Made by a program: the position numbers and the translations under genes
The notes under the pieces: model-generated
What the model was told of the DNA's origin: nothing
Seen by the model: the letters and a program-made list of their open reading frames with translations, nothing else
The model's database searches: none
DNA from: an uncultured Lachnospiraceae bacterium
GTDB lineage: Bacteria > Bacillota > Clostridia > Lachnospirales > Lachnospiraceae
Length of the DNA stretch: 6,233 bases
Assembly: GCA_937950565.1 (NCBI GenBank)
Contig: CALFCS010000014.1
Coordinates: 1 to 6,233, forward strand
Direction: 5' to 3'
Shown: piece by piece, positions 1 to 5,480 of the stretch
How positions within the stretch are numbered: the first letter of the stretch is position 1
Layout: every line of letters begins with the position of its first letter

Positions 1-350
1 GTGTCATAAAAAAAGACAGCAGTAAGGTCATGGGGCTGGAATATACTGTAGTGAAAGAGGAGGAAATCCCTGTGGAATTAAAAAAACTGATAGAAGCCAA
101 AAAAGCGAACACATTGCGCATGACCTATGCCACAAAGGATGCAACGTATATCGTGGCAGGCTACGGCACACAGCCGACCAGCGGCTACAGTATCCGTGTC
201 AATGATCTGTATCTGGGAACAAATGCGGTTTATGCAGATGTCGATTTATTAGGGCCGGAGGCACGAGAGGATATAACGGAACTGCCAACCATGCCGTATA
301 TTGTGTTAAAAATTGAAAAGCGGGAGGAGTCGGTGGTGTTTTGTATGTAA
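1..350 (+). CDS. PrcB-domain protein, 5' end outside the window
   Basis: The reading frame is open to the window edge (first full codon at base 3), and residues VIKKDSSKV precede the first ATG at base 30. The visible part is therefore best read as the C-terminal ~116 residues of a longer protein rather than a gene starting at base 30. The sequence (EYTVVKEEEIPVELKKLIE, then YIVAGYGTQPTSGYSI, then VDLLGP and PYIVLKIEK) fits the PrcB C-terminal domain, known from a protein that stabilises a secreted protease complex in Treponema. Clostridial homologues are commonly short lipoproteins with one such domain after a signal peptide; the signal peptide would lie upstream here and cannot be seen. The protein ends at TAA (348-350), 135 bp before sipL on the same strand. 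Its substrate or partner cannot be told. Family assignment is fairly secure; function is not. Confidence 0.72.
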   Translation, partial: VIKKDSSKVMGLEYTVVKEEEIPVELKKLIEAKKANTLRMTYATKDATYIVAGYGTQPTSGYSIRVNDLYLGTNAVYADVDLLGPEAREDITELPTMPYIVLKIEKREESVVFCM

Positions 351-354
351 TGAA

Positions 355-403
355 AAAACAGCCATCAGCCTGATGCGGCAGCAGGATTGTATAAAAGCTG
401 TTT
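355..403 (+). terminator. Weak inverted repeat after the PrcB gene, possible terminator
   Basis: AAACAGC (356-362) can pair with GCTGTTT (397-403). The 34-nt loop contains its own small hairpin, CATCAG-C-CTGATG (363-375). It lies just after the stop codon of the PrcB gene. There is only a three-T run after the stem and the loop is long, so a true intrinsic terminator is uncertain. Confidence 0.25.
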
Positions 404-437
404 AACGGTAATTAAAAAGTGCATAAAAGGGAACGGG

Positions 438-445
438 CATACATA
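438..445 (+). promoter_or_regulatory. Sigma-E-like -10 element upstream of sipL
   Basis: CATACATA matches seven of eight positions of the CATACANT -10 consensus of the mother-cell sigma factor SigE, about 40 bp upstream of the sipL start. SipL acts in the mother cell and is under SigE control in Clostridioides difficile, so the position makes sense. The only -35-like match is GCATAAA (421-427), and its 10-bp spacing is shorter than usual. The call therefore rests mainly on the -10 and the gene context. Confidence 0.3.
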
Positions 446-485
446 AAATAAAAATATAGAAAATAGTTGGGAAGGGAGATTTGAT

Positions 486-2078
486 TTGAGAATCGACAGA
501 GAAGAAATTCATGAAAATAAAATTGTATGCAGTAACACCATGCAGATTACATTGGATGATGATTTTAACGTCCCGGACAGCAAGGCAGACATTGAAACCA
601 TTGTAAAAGAACGTGGCAGTGTCCATATTGATACGGTCAAAGCGGTGGGCGACCGGGCAGAAGTCACAGGCGGAATGGATTTTGCAGTGCTGTATGCGGG
701 CAGTGAAAGCGGTGAAAAATCCGTGCTTCCGGTTAAAATGACGGGGACAATGAATATCGGGGAAGTTGTGAACTTATCCGGGGACTGTGAGAATACATAT
801 GTTTCATGTCAGGCAAAATTAGAAGATATTACGGTGAAAATGATTCACTCCAGAAAATTAAGCGTAAAGGCAATCATTTCACTGACCGTTGTATGTGAAG
901 AAATTCACGATACGCCGATTGGCTGCGGACTTTTGGAAATGCAGGACGAGGACAAATTACAGCTTAAAACGACCGATGTGGAGTATTCGCAGCTTGCCGT
1001 GACAATGCGGGATAACCTGCGTATCCGTGAAAGCTTTCTGATTCCTGCGGGAAAGCCGGAGGTAGCGGAACTGCTGTGGGAAGATGTCGATGTACGCAGC
1101 TTCACGACAAGGCTGACCGATGACGGCATGGAAATTGCGGGGGAAATGAATGTATTTGTAATGTATTCGTCCACAGAAGAAAACAGCATGGCACAGTGGT
1201 ATGAAACGACACAGAATTTCAGCGGAAAATTAGATGTCGCAGGCTGTACGCCGGATATGATCAGCTACGTCAAATACTATCCGGTCAACTCCAATGTTGA
1301 GGTAAAGCCGGATTATGACGGCGAAAATAAAGAGGTGCAGGTGGAACTGGTGCTGGCGCTGGACGTCAAGGTATATGAAGAAAAGGAAAAGACCATTCTT
1401 ACAGATGTCTATTCGCCGGTTAAAAATGTCATCAACACTACGCAGACATCCGTTTTCCGAAAGCTTCTGGTGCGCAACAATTCGCGCTGCCGGGCTTCGG
1501 ACCGCATGAATACCGGGGAGTACACGAACATTTTGCAGATTTGCAACTGTACCGGGGTGGCGCAGATTGACGACATTACCGTTGAAGAAGACGGTCTGCT
1601 GGTTGACGGTGCAATTATTGCAAATGTGTTTTATGTAACTGCCAATGATGCGGCACCAATGGGCAGTATCTGTGCCGCCGTTCCGTTTTCCAATAAAATA
1701 CAGGTAAAGTCTGACGAGGAGATTACTAATATGGAGTATGTCGTAAATGCAGGAGTAGAGCAGTTAAGCGCTGCCATGACGGGCAGTAATGAAATGGAGA
1801 TTAAGGGAAGCGTGGGACTTGATGCAATCTGTTTTGCACCGTGTGAAACCGAGTCGGTCATGGAGTGTGAAGTAGAGGAGTATGAGGAAAATGAGTTCTT
1901 AAAATTCCCAAGTATCATCGGGTATATCGCAACCGGTGAGGAAACGCTCTGGGATATTGCAAAGAAATATCACACCACAGTCGATTCGATCAAAAACGGC
2001 AACCACGTTCTTGCAGACCGCGCCAGCGAGCGCGTCAAACGCGGGGATAAGCTGCTGTTAGTTAAGGCGGCAAGGTAA
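486..2078 (+). CDS. sipL: SipL-like spore coat morphogenesis protein (SPOCS/DUF3794 repeats plus LysM)
   Basis: This 530-residue protein matches the architecture of SipL, which binds SpoIVA through its LysM domain and is needed to encase the forespore with coat in C. difficile (about 510 residues there). It has three related beta-rich segments of the SPOCS/DUF3794 type at roughly residues 25-137, 178-296 and 345-450. An acidic linker (EEYEENE) follows, then a C-terminal LysM domain at about 478-527 with the typical GEETLWDIAKKYHTTVDSI core and RVKRGDKLLLV end. There is no signal peptide or membrane segment, as expected for a mother-cell cytosolic protein. The start is a TTG at 486 with the Shine-Dalgarno AAGGGAG (472-478) seven bases upstream; the N-terminal residues also align with the family from this point. 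Its nearest neighbours are not spore genes. It indicates a spore-forming host. Confidence 0.85.
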   Translation: MRIDREEIHENKIVCSNTMQITLDDDFNVPDSKADIETIVKERGSVHIDTVKAVGDRAEVTGGMDFAVLYAGSESGEKSVLPVKMTGTMNIGEVVNLSGDCENTYVSCQAKLEDITVKMIHSRKLSVKAIISLTVVCEEIHDTPIGCGLLEMQDEDKLQLKTTDVEYSQLAVTMRDNLRIRESFLIPAGKPEVAELLWEDVDVRSFTTRLTDDGMEIAGEMNVFVMYSSTEENSMAQWYETTQNFSGKLDVAGCTPDMISYVKYYPVNSNVEVKPDYDGENKEVQVELVLALDVKVYEEKEKTILTDVYSPVKNVINTTQTSVFRKLLVRNNSRCRASDRMNTGEYTNILQICNCTGVAQIDDITVEEDGLLVDGAIIANVFYVTANDAAPMGSICAAVPFSNKIQVKSDEEITNMEYVVNAGVEQLSAAMTGSNEMEIKGSVGLDAICFAPCETESVMECEVEEYEENEFLKFPSIIGYIATGEETLWDIAKKYHTTVDSIKNGNHVLADRASERVKRGDKLLLVKAAR

Positions 2079-2150
2079 CAGCAGGGGAATGAAACAAGGT
2101 CATCAGTGAGATAATAAGCAGGTAATAGGCAAGGTAAAGGACAGGGATAA

Positions 2151-2189
2151 ATCCGGGCAGAGTGTTTTGGAGTAGGAAACTGCCCGGAT
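2151..2189. terminator. 10-bp perfect inverted repeat between convergent genes
   Basis: ATCCGGGCAG (2151-2160) and CTGCCCGGAT (2180-2189) are perfectly complementary around a 19-nt loop. The stem sits in the 157-bp gap between the convergent sipL and kinase genes, the usual place for a two-way terminator. Neither side carries a good T run: plus-strand transcripts read AAAAGG after the stem, and minus-strand transcripts read TTATCC directly after it. Terminator function is likely from position but not proven by the sequence. Confidence 0.45.
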
Positions 2190-2206
2190 AAAAGGTGTTA
2201 GTGTGA

Positions 2207-2222
2207 AAACGCAGCAAGCTGC
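2207..2222 (-). terminator. Small hairpin with short T run after the kinase gene
   Basis: On the minus strand GCAGC-TT-GCTGC (2222-2211) is followed by GTTTTC, 13 bases after the kinase stop codon. The stem is only five pairs with a two-base loop, so it is a weak candidate. It may act together with the larger inverted repeat just beyond it. Confidence 0.25.
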
Positions 2223-2235
2223 TCAGAAAGGATGA

Positions 2236-3711
2236 TTAGCACGGAAATATGTATAAGTCATCACGGAAGCGGATTTGTCCAAGCTCGTGCCTGCGGTAAG
2301 TCTGGATAATATAGTGCTTTTTGGCGTCAAATATCAGTGAAATCTGCTTCGTATAGGAGTACGTACTGGGTGCATATTCCGTAATAACCAGTGAGGCGCG
2401 GTATTTTTTCTTGAGTTTCCAGATGTCCATAAGCCCGATGCCGCTTCCGCCGTTTCCGGCGTGTGTCGTGTGGGCTTTCAATCCGAAATCCTGAAAAATT
2501 TCCGGTAAAAACGGCTGTCCGTTGTCGGAAATTTCAACAGACAGGTGATTTCCCATTCGCCCAAGGTTAATGAGAATTTTTTTATCCGTTACATCGGACA
2601 TTGCAATAAACGCATTTTCAATCAAATCTGCCAGCAAATGGGAAAAATCTTCTTCCGAAAGGGACTGCATGGCTGTGGTTTTGATGTTTTCGGCAATACG
2701 GAGGGTATAATCAATCTGTTCCTGTAAGGCGCGCTGATACATTAATTGAAGAACGGCATCAACAGCACAGATACCGGTAGAGGCAAGCGGCTGTCCGTTT
2801 GTTTGGTATTCGGTCAAATTAAATTTTCGTTCCTGTGACATTGTCTGTAAATGCGCGGCAAGGGCAAGTCCCTGTTCTTTAAGCTGATGAGGGGATAATG
2901 TATTCTGGTTTTGCAGAAATGTATTTACGGCAAGTTCCATGGCAGGAATAAGCTTATTATCCCGGTGGATAATCTGTGCCAGTGCTTTATTATTTTCTAA
3001 AAGCCGGGTGATTTCCTGTTCTTTTTGGACAAGTTCATTTTTTAGTTTCTGCATTTCAAATTGCTGGAGCTTTCTGCGGTAATTCCTCGTTATAATAGCG
3101 CGCCACCATGAAATCAGGAGGAGGGCGCAGGGGAAGATGAGGAAAAGCGAAGACATAATAATATATGTGTGGAGCGTGTAAGGGGTGCTGATAATTATAA
3201 CGCAGATAATAATACAGATACTAAGAAAGAAACCGGCATTATTAAAATTTAATTCATATAAAAACGGCATGCCCTTTTTAAGGCGTTTTAATTGGAAAGG
3301 CAGGTGTACAAGTACATATTGCATGATACCAATAACAAGTTTTATTAAAATCCAGAAATCATTTTCCGGTGTAAGTCCGGTGCATAGTAAAAATAATGTA
3401 ATAATAACAGCCGAAAATGTAAAAGAACACAGACTAATGCCTAAAGCAATAACGGTTGTAATCAATGCAGTTTTATAGTTTGTATGAGTATATATTTTAA
3501 TAAAAACAAAAAACAGAATAATTAAAGCTGGAAAACAAACTATATAATATATATTTTTACTAATTAAATAAAGTAAACAGGAACAACCCGCAAAATAGAT
3601 ATAACAGTAAAGTTCTATATTAAACGGACGTTTCTCAATATTTAAAAGCTTGTCGTATAAATAAAAACAGCTTAATAAAATAAAAAATATTTGTATACAA
3701 CCTTCAATCAT
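2236..3711 (-). CDS. GHKL-type membrane sensor histidine kinase
   Basis: This 491-residue protein has an AgrC/CitA-like layout. The N-terminal ~205 residues carry about seven hydrophobic segments (near 4-20, 32-50, 54-74, 82-110, 120-139, 159-176, 182-203). A coiled-coil-like linker follows (about 210-245), then the kinase core. The phosphoacceptor is most likely His249 in IIHRDNKLIP. The ATP-binding GHKL domain shows the N-box DLIENA (362-367, Asn366), the G1 box SDNG (395-398) and the glycine-rich GNGGSGIGL (419-427). The polytopic sensor with no large extracellular loop is typical of kinases that detect peptides or hydrophobic ligands. The start ATG has GGGAGG a few bases upstream. The likely partner is the response regulator encoded just upstream on the same strand, 169 bp away. 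The membrane half is clearly more AT-rich than the ATPase half. The ligand is unknown; the 14-residue peptide encoded divergently nearby is a candidate. Confidence 0.9.
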   Translation of the reverse strand: MIEGCIQIFFILLSCFYLYDKLLNIEKRPFNIELYCYIYFAGCSCLLYLISKNIYYIVCFPALIILFFVFIKIYTHTNYKTALITTVIALGISLCSFTFSAVIITLFLLCTGLTPENDFWILIKLVIGIMQYVLVHLPFQLKRLKKGMPFLYELNFNNAGFFLSICIIICVIIISTPYTLHTYIIMSSLFLIFPCALLLISWWRAIITRNYRRKLQQFEMQKLKNELVQKEQEITRLLENNKALAQIIHRDNKLIPAMELAVNTFLQNQNTLSPHQLKEQGLALAAHLQTMSQERKFNLTEYQTNGQPLASTGICAVDAVLQLMYQRALQEQIDYTLRIAENIKTTAMQSLSEEDFSHLLADLIENAFIAMSDVTDKKILINLGRMGNHLSVEISDNGQPFLPEIFQDFGLKAHTTHAGNGGSGIGLMDIWKLKKKYRASLVITEYAPSTYSYTKQISLIFDAKKHYIIQTYRRHELGQIRFRDDLYIFPC

Positions 3712-3723
3712 AATTCCTCCCGT

Positions 3724-3769
3724 ACAAAAACCAACATTTTATAACAAAAAAAGCAATACAAAAACCAAT
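3724..3769. repeat. ACCAAY repeat cluster between kinase and tiny peptide gene
   Basis: The block contains ACAAAAACCAAC (3724-3735), AGCAAT (3752-3757) and ACAAAAACCAAT (3758-3769). The first 12-mer recurs exactly at 4739-4750 in the control region of the response regulator, and the arrangement AAGCAA then CAAAAACCAA is also shared. It lies upstream of the kinase (-) and of the tiny peptide (+), so it could serve both. It is inferred to be a regulator binding site, possibly for the Spo0A-like regulator. A TATAAA (3743-3738, minus strand) within it is a possible kinase -10, without a convincing -35. Confidence 0.5.
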
Positions 3770-3813
3770 AGTTTAATTTTAGTGCAGGGTATATGCTTAT
3801 TTCCAGTCAGATG

Positions 3814-3820
3814 AAAGGAG
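3814..3820 (+). promoter_or_regulatory. Strong ribosome binding site for the 14-codon ORF
   Basis: AAAGGAG lies seven bases before the ATG at 3828, near-ideal sequence and spacing for a Firmicute. In-frame codons upstream back to the stop at 3780 contain no other start codon, so this site fixes the ORF start. It is the main evidence besides the peptide's amphipathicity that the short ORF is translated. No clear sigma-A promoter is visible ahead of it; TATGCT (3792-3797) is a poor -10 candidate. Confidence 0.6.
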
Positions 3821-3827
3821 ATATAAA

Positions 3828-3872
3828 ATGGATCAATTTTTAGACTGGATAACACATATATTTAGAATATAA
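3828..3872 (+). CDS. Candidate 14-residue amphipathic peptide (possible signal or PSM-like peptide)
   Basis: ATG to TAA encodes MDQFLDWITHIFRI. On a helical wheel at 100 degrees per residue, M1, F4, L5, W7, I8, I11, F12 and I14 occupy one face. D2, Q3, D6, T9, H10 and R13 occupy the other, with no exceptions. Such clean separation is typical of membrane-active or secreted helical peptides such as delta-toxin and phenol-soluble modulins. There is no leader sequence, so if exported it would behave like a leaderless peptide. The gene is divergent from the kinase (116 bp) and convergent with the response regulator, whose stop codon is only eight bases past this TAA. Repeats shared with the regulator control region lie upstream. 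Function as an inducing peptide for the kinase is inference. It could instead be a toxin-like peptide, or a chance ORF. Confidence 0.5.
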   Translation: MDQFLDWITHIFRI

Positions 3873-3880
3873 TAATACAG

Positions 3881-4669
3881 TTATAATTGGCTCTGTATCT
3901 TATTCGCATAATAAAATATGAATTCCATAATAGTCGGGACACCTTTTTGTGAATGAATTCTCGCGGTGTAGTAAGTCAGCAAATCATCAATATCGGAAGT
4001 CCGCCATGCACGGTTGATAGCATTCTGCATGGCACGTTCGATACTGGAATCTGTTTTTTTATATTTTTCACCCAGCACTCTAAAAATGCGGGTTTTCGGT
4101 TCGTTAATGGTGGCAAGGATTGCATCGGTAAGATAGCGGTAACCAATAACTTTCGGGCTGATACCAATTAAATTCAACTCATGCTGGATTTTTTGAATCA
4201 GCCTTTTGTCTTTTGATTCAGACGGTTTAACGGCTGTTATTTTAGAAGCTGTTTTGCCTTTTTCAGAAAAAATCACTTTTTTCATAATGCGCAGAAATTC
4301 CACAACATATTGTGCAGAATAATTTTCCTGATACTTTGCAAGAATAAAATCAGCACCTAACTGTCTTGCGGATTCATAGGTAATATTGCTTGAATTATTG
4401 GTGGTTACAAGGATATATGGGTGCTTGGAAAGTTCAAGCTGCTGAAGCTGTGCTAAGAAAAAAAGTCCATCACCGCCGCCCTGATGCAGTTCAAGGTCCA
4501 GTATAACGGCATCGGGAAGAAATTTTTCCATATATTCAATAGCAGTTGAAGCATTATTTGTAGATGCGACCAGTGTAACATCGTCTAACCGGCTGATATA
4601 ATCGTTTATTTCCATGCATGAAGTGGCATCATCTTCCACTAAAAGAACACGAAGTGTATGCTCTGTCAT
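3881..4669 (-). CDS. Response regulator with Spo0A-type DNA-binding domain
   Basis: This 262-residue protein has an N-terminal receiver domain (about 5-130). The acidic pocket is Glu12/Asp13/Asp14 in VEDD, the phosphoacceptor Asp58 in VILDLE, then Thr89/Thr90 in VTT and Lys112. After a linker, residues about 156-260 match the Spo0A C-terminal domain (HELNLIGISPKVIGYRYL, then IERAMQNAINRAW, then PTIMEFIFYYANKI). The recognition helix TDSSIERAMQNAINRAW compares with TASRVERAIRHAIEVAW of Bacillus Spo0A: E and R in the centre are kept, but other putative base-contact positions differ. It is therefore probably a paralogue with its own targets, not the master sporulation regulator. The start is the ATG at 4669 with GAGGGGG (4686-4680) ten bases upstream. 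An in-frame TTG ten codons earlier (4699) lies upstream of this ribosome site and is rejected. It probably receives phosphate from the downstream GHKL kinase. Confidence 0.88.
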   Translation of the reverse strand: MTEHTLRVLLVEDDATSCMEINDYISRLDDVTLVASTNNASTAIEYMEKFLPDAVILDLELHQGGGDGLFFLAQLQQLELSKHPYILVTTNNSSNITYESARQLGADFILAKYQENYSAQYVVEFLRIMKKVIFSEKGKTASKITAVKPSESKDKRLIQKIQHELNLIGISPKVIGYRYLTDAILATINEPKTRIFRVLGEKYKKTDSSIERAMQNAINRAWRTSDIDDLLTYYTARIHSQKGVPTIMEFIFYYANKIQSQL

Positions 4670-4710
4670 CTGTAATTGTCCCCCTCGTTTATAACTCAAT
4701 ATTTAATATA

Positions 4711-4739
4711 ATTATAGTATATAAACCAACGAAAAGCAA
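4711..4739 (-). promoter_or_regulatory. Sigma-A-type promoter of the response regulator gene
   Basis: On the minus strand a perfect -10 TATAAT (4716-4711) is preceded, with a 17-bp spacer, by TTGCTT (4739-4734), three of six matches to TTGACA. Transcription would start near 4704, giving a leader of about 35 bases that contains GAGGGGG. The -35 and spacer overlap members of the ACCAAY repeat cluster, so binding there would directly affect this promoter. Confidence 0.6.
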
Positions 4740-4769
4740 CAAAAACCAACAAAAAATCACCAACGAAAA
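4725..4769. repeat. ACCAAC repeat cluster upstream of the response regulator
   Basis: ACCAAC occurs at 4725, 4745 and 4759, with AGCAAC at 4735, so three members are spaced 10 bp apart, one helical turn, and the fourth 14 bp further. ACCAACGAAAA is repeated exactly at 4725-4735 and 4759-4769, and ACAAAAACCAAC at 4739-4750 is identical to 3724-3735 near the kinase. Read on the other strand the unit is TTTTCGTTGGT, whose TTCG recalls part of the Spo0A box TTCGACA. The cluster lies between divergent promoters. Autoregulation by the encoded regulator is an inference. Confidence 0.55.
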
Positions 4770-4773
4770 CAAA

Positions 4774-4802
4774 TGGAAACAGAGAAAGGAAATGGATATA
4801 GT
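4774..4802 (+). promoter_or_regulatory. Possible promoter of the two-TM/M50 gene group
   Basis: TGGAAA (4774-4779) and TATAGT (4797-4802) are separated by 17 bp, four and five of six matches to the sigma-A consensus. Transcription would begin near 4809, just before a GAGGGGG ribosome site. The ACCAAC repeats would then lie at about -84 to -40, a usual place for an activator. Confidence 0.4.
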
Positions 4803-4836
4803 ATAGACATAAGATAGGTAGAGGGGGAAGCTGTAT

Positions 4837-4863
4837 ATGCAGTTTTCTCGTTGCCGTTTGTGA
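4837..4863 (+). CDS. Possible 8-codon leader ORF
   Basis: ATG to TGA encodes MQFSRCRL, preceded by a strong Shine-Dalgarno GAGGGGG (4821-4827) nine bases upstream. Its stop overlaps the next in-frame-capable ATG (TGATG at 4861-4865), a layout that couples translation to the following two-TM gene. It may be a leader peptide or a very short signal. At eight codons, chance occurrence cannot be excluded; the ribosome site is the main support. Confidence 0.3.
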   Translation: MQFSRCRL

Positions 4864-4886
4864 TGGATCGTTTAGAAAGGATTGTT

Positions 4887-5069
4887 ATGGAAAATAAAAT
4901 TAGTTTAGCACGGACGATTAGTATAATAGGCACATTAATATTGTGTATCGCTTTAGTAGGTAATTCATTTGAAGTGTTATCTGTAACAGCATTTCGTATA
5001 ATAATAGCATTTGGAATTCTGATACAGATTATATCATTGATTTGCAGCGTAAAGAAAAGAGAATTTTAA
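4887..5069 (+). CDS. Small two-TM membrane protein of unknown function
   Basis: The 60-residue product begins MENKISLART and has two hydrophobic segments (about residues 8-26 and 33-53), ending in the basic tail SVKKREF. The chosen ATG has AAAGG (4876-4880) six bases upstream. An alternative ATG at 4863 adds eight residues (MDRLERIV) and would be translationally coupled to the 8-codon ORF before it. I do not recognise the family. Right after its stop the -1 frame stays open to 5158 and reads like a cytosolic tail, so the original protein may have been about 90 residues. It precedes the M50 protease gene by 124 bp on the same strand, and both may share one transcript. Low G+C content sets it apart from the left part of the window. 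Confidence 0.5.
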   Translation: MENKISLARTISIIGTLILCIALVGNSFEVLSVTAFRIIIAFGILIQIISLICSVKKREF

Positions 5070-5158
5070 GTTTTTTTGGTTCTAATCAGGCCAAAATTAT
5101 TACAGATGAGCAGAGTGTATTAAGATATGTGCTGGATAAGATTGATTTGATTGATTAG
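5042..5158 (+). pseudogene. Out-of-frame continuation of the two-TM gene
   Basis: In the -1 frame relative to the two-TM gene, the sequence is open from 5042 to TAG at 5156-5158. After the junction it reads LSFFGSNQAKIITDEQ, then SVLRYVLDKIDLID. One extra T in the TTTT at 5064-5067, or one A nearby, would join KKREF smoothly to LSFFGS, giving a 90-residue protein. There is no ribosome site for independent translation. It is best read as the tail of the two-TM gene, cut off by a one-base loss or a sequencing error. Confidence 0.4.
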
Positions 5159-5193
5159 GAAATAAGGCATGTTAAGAGGCAAAAAGGTTTGGT

Positions 5194-5472
5194 ATGAAGA
5201 AAGTTAAATTTTATTTTGTATTCAGTTTGATAGTAGTTTTTATTTCAGTGATAGGAATATTACTGGGTATGGTTCTAGTTACTATTGAACAGAAGCATCC
5301 GGAGTATCTTTCGGCAGGAATATTTAAAGGAATAATTATATTTTTCATGGCATTGCTGGTTACAGTATGTTTCCATGAGTTGGCGCATGCGATTGCTTTT
5401 AAATTACAGAGAATAGATATTCGTATGATTGCTATATTTCCAATATGTTTAATAAGAGAAAAAGAAGGTTAG
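5194..5472 (+). CDS. M50-type membrane metallopeptidase, N-terminal part before a frameshift
   Basis: This frame encodes 92 residues with two hydrophobic segments (about 6-30 and 43-68). HELAH (61-65) inside the second is the HExxH zinc site of M50 site-2 proteases, with His61, Glu62 and His65 as ligands and catalytic base. AAAAGG ends six bases before the ATG. The frame then stops at TAG, ending CLIREKEG. The family needs further membrane segments and a third zinc ligand, and these are encoded downstream in the -1 frame. Adding one A to the AAAAA run at 5459-5463 gives LIREKRRLAVSMEIGFGG without interruption. The natural protein is therefore longer and this is a broken piece, or the break is an error. 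M50 enzymes such as Eep cut peptide pheromone precursors in streptococci and enterococci; a similar role here is inference. Confidence 0.6.
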   Translation: MKKVKFYFVFSLIVVFISVIGILLGMVLVTIEQKHPEYLSAGIFKGIIIFFMALLVTVCFHELAHAIAFKLQRIDIRMIAIFPICLIREKEG

Positions 5473-5480
5473 CTGTAAGT

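Noticed and set aside
905..1918. Minus-strand open frames inside sipL
   Set aside because: They are shadows of a well-supported SPOCS/LysM protein, with serine-rich low-complexity translations and no family match.
2089..2113. Six-codon ORF MKQGHQ after sipL
   Set aside because: It is too short, has no recognisable pattern, and sits in a terminator-type gap.
3185..3478. Plus-strand ORF opposite the kinase membrane region
   Set aside because: It is an antisense shadow of the kinase gene with no ribosome site.
3875..3898. ATACAG/CTGTAT inverted repeat as a terminator between the peptide and regulator genes
   Set aside because: It has only six mostly A-T pairs with a 12-nt loop and lies partly inside the regulator coding end, so it is too weak to call.
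4618..4806. Plus-strand ORF of 62 codons ending in MDIV
   Set aside because: It overlaps the regulator start antisense and spans the repeats and promoters. Its short ATG-started tail (ATGGATATAGTATAG at 4792-4806) has only four codons.
3712..4886. AgrB/AgrD-type autoinducer genes or LytTR sites
   Set aside because: No AgrB-like membrane protease or cysteine-containing AgrD precursor is encoded here, and the regulator carries a Spo0A-type domain, not LytTR.
5051..5070. Programmed -1 frameshift in the two-TM gene
   Set aside because: No X XXY YYZ slippery heptamer lies in the correct phase and no stimulatory stem-loop was seen, so mutation or error is simpler.
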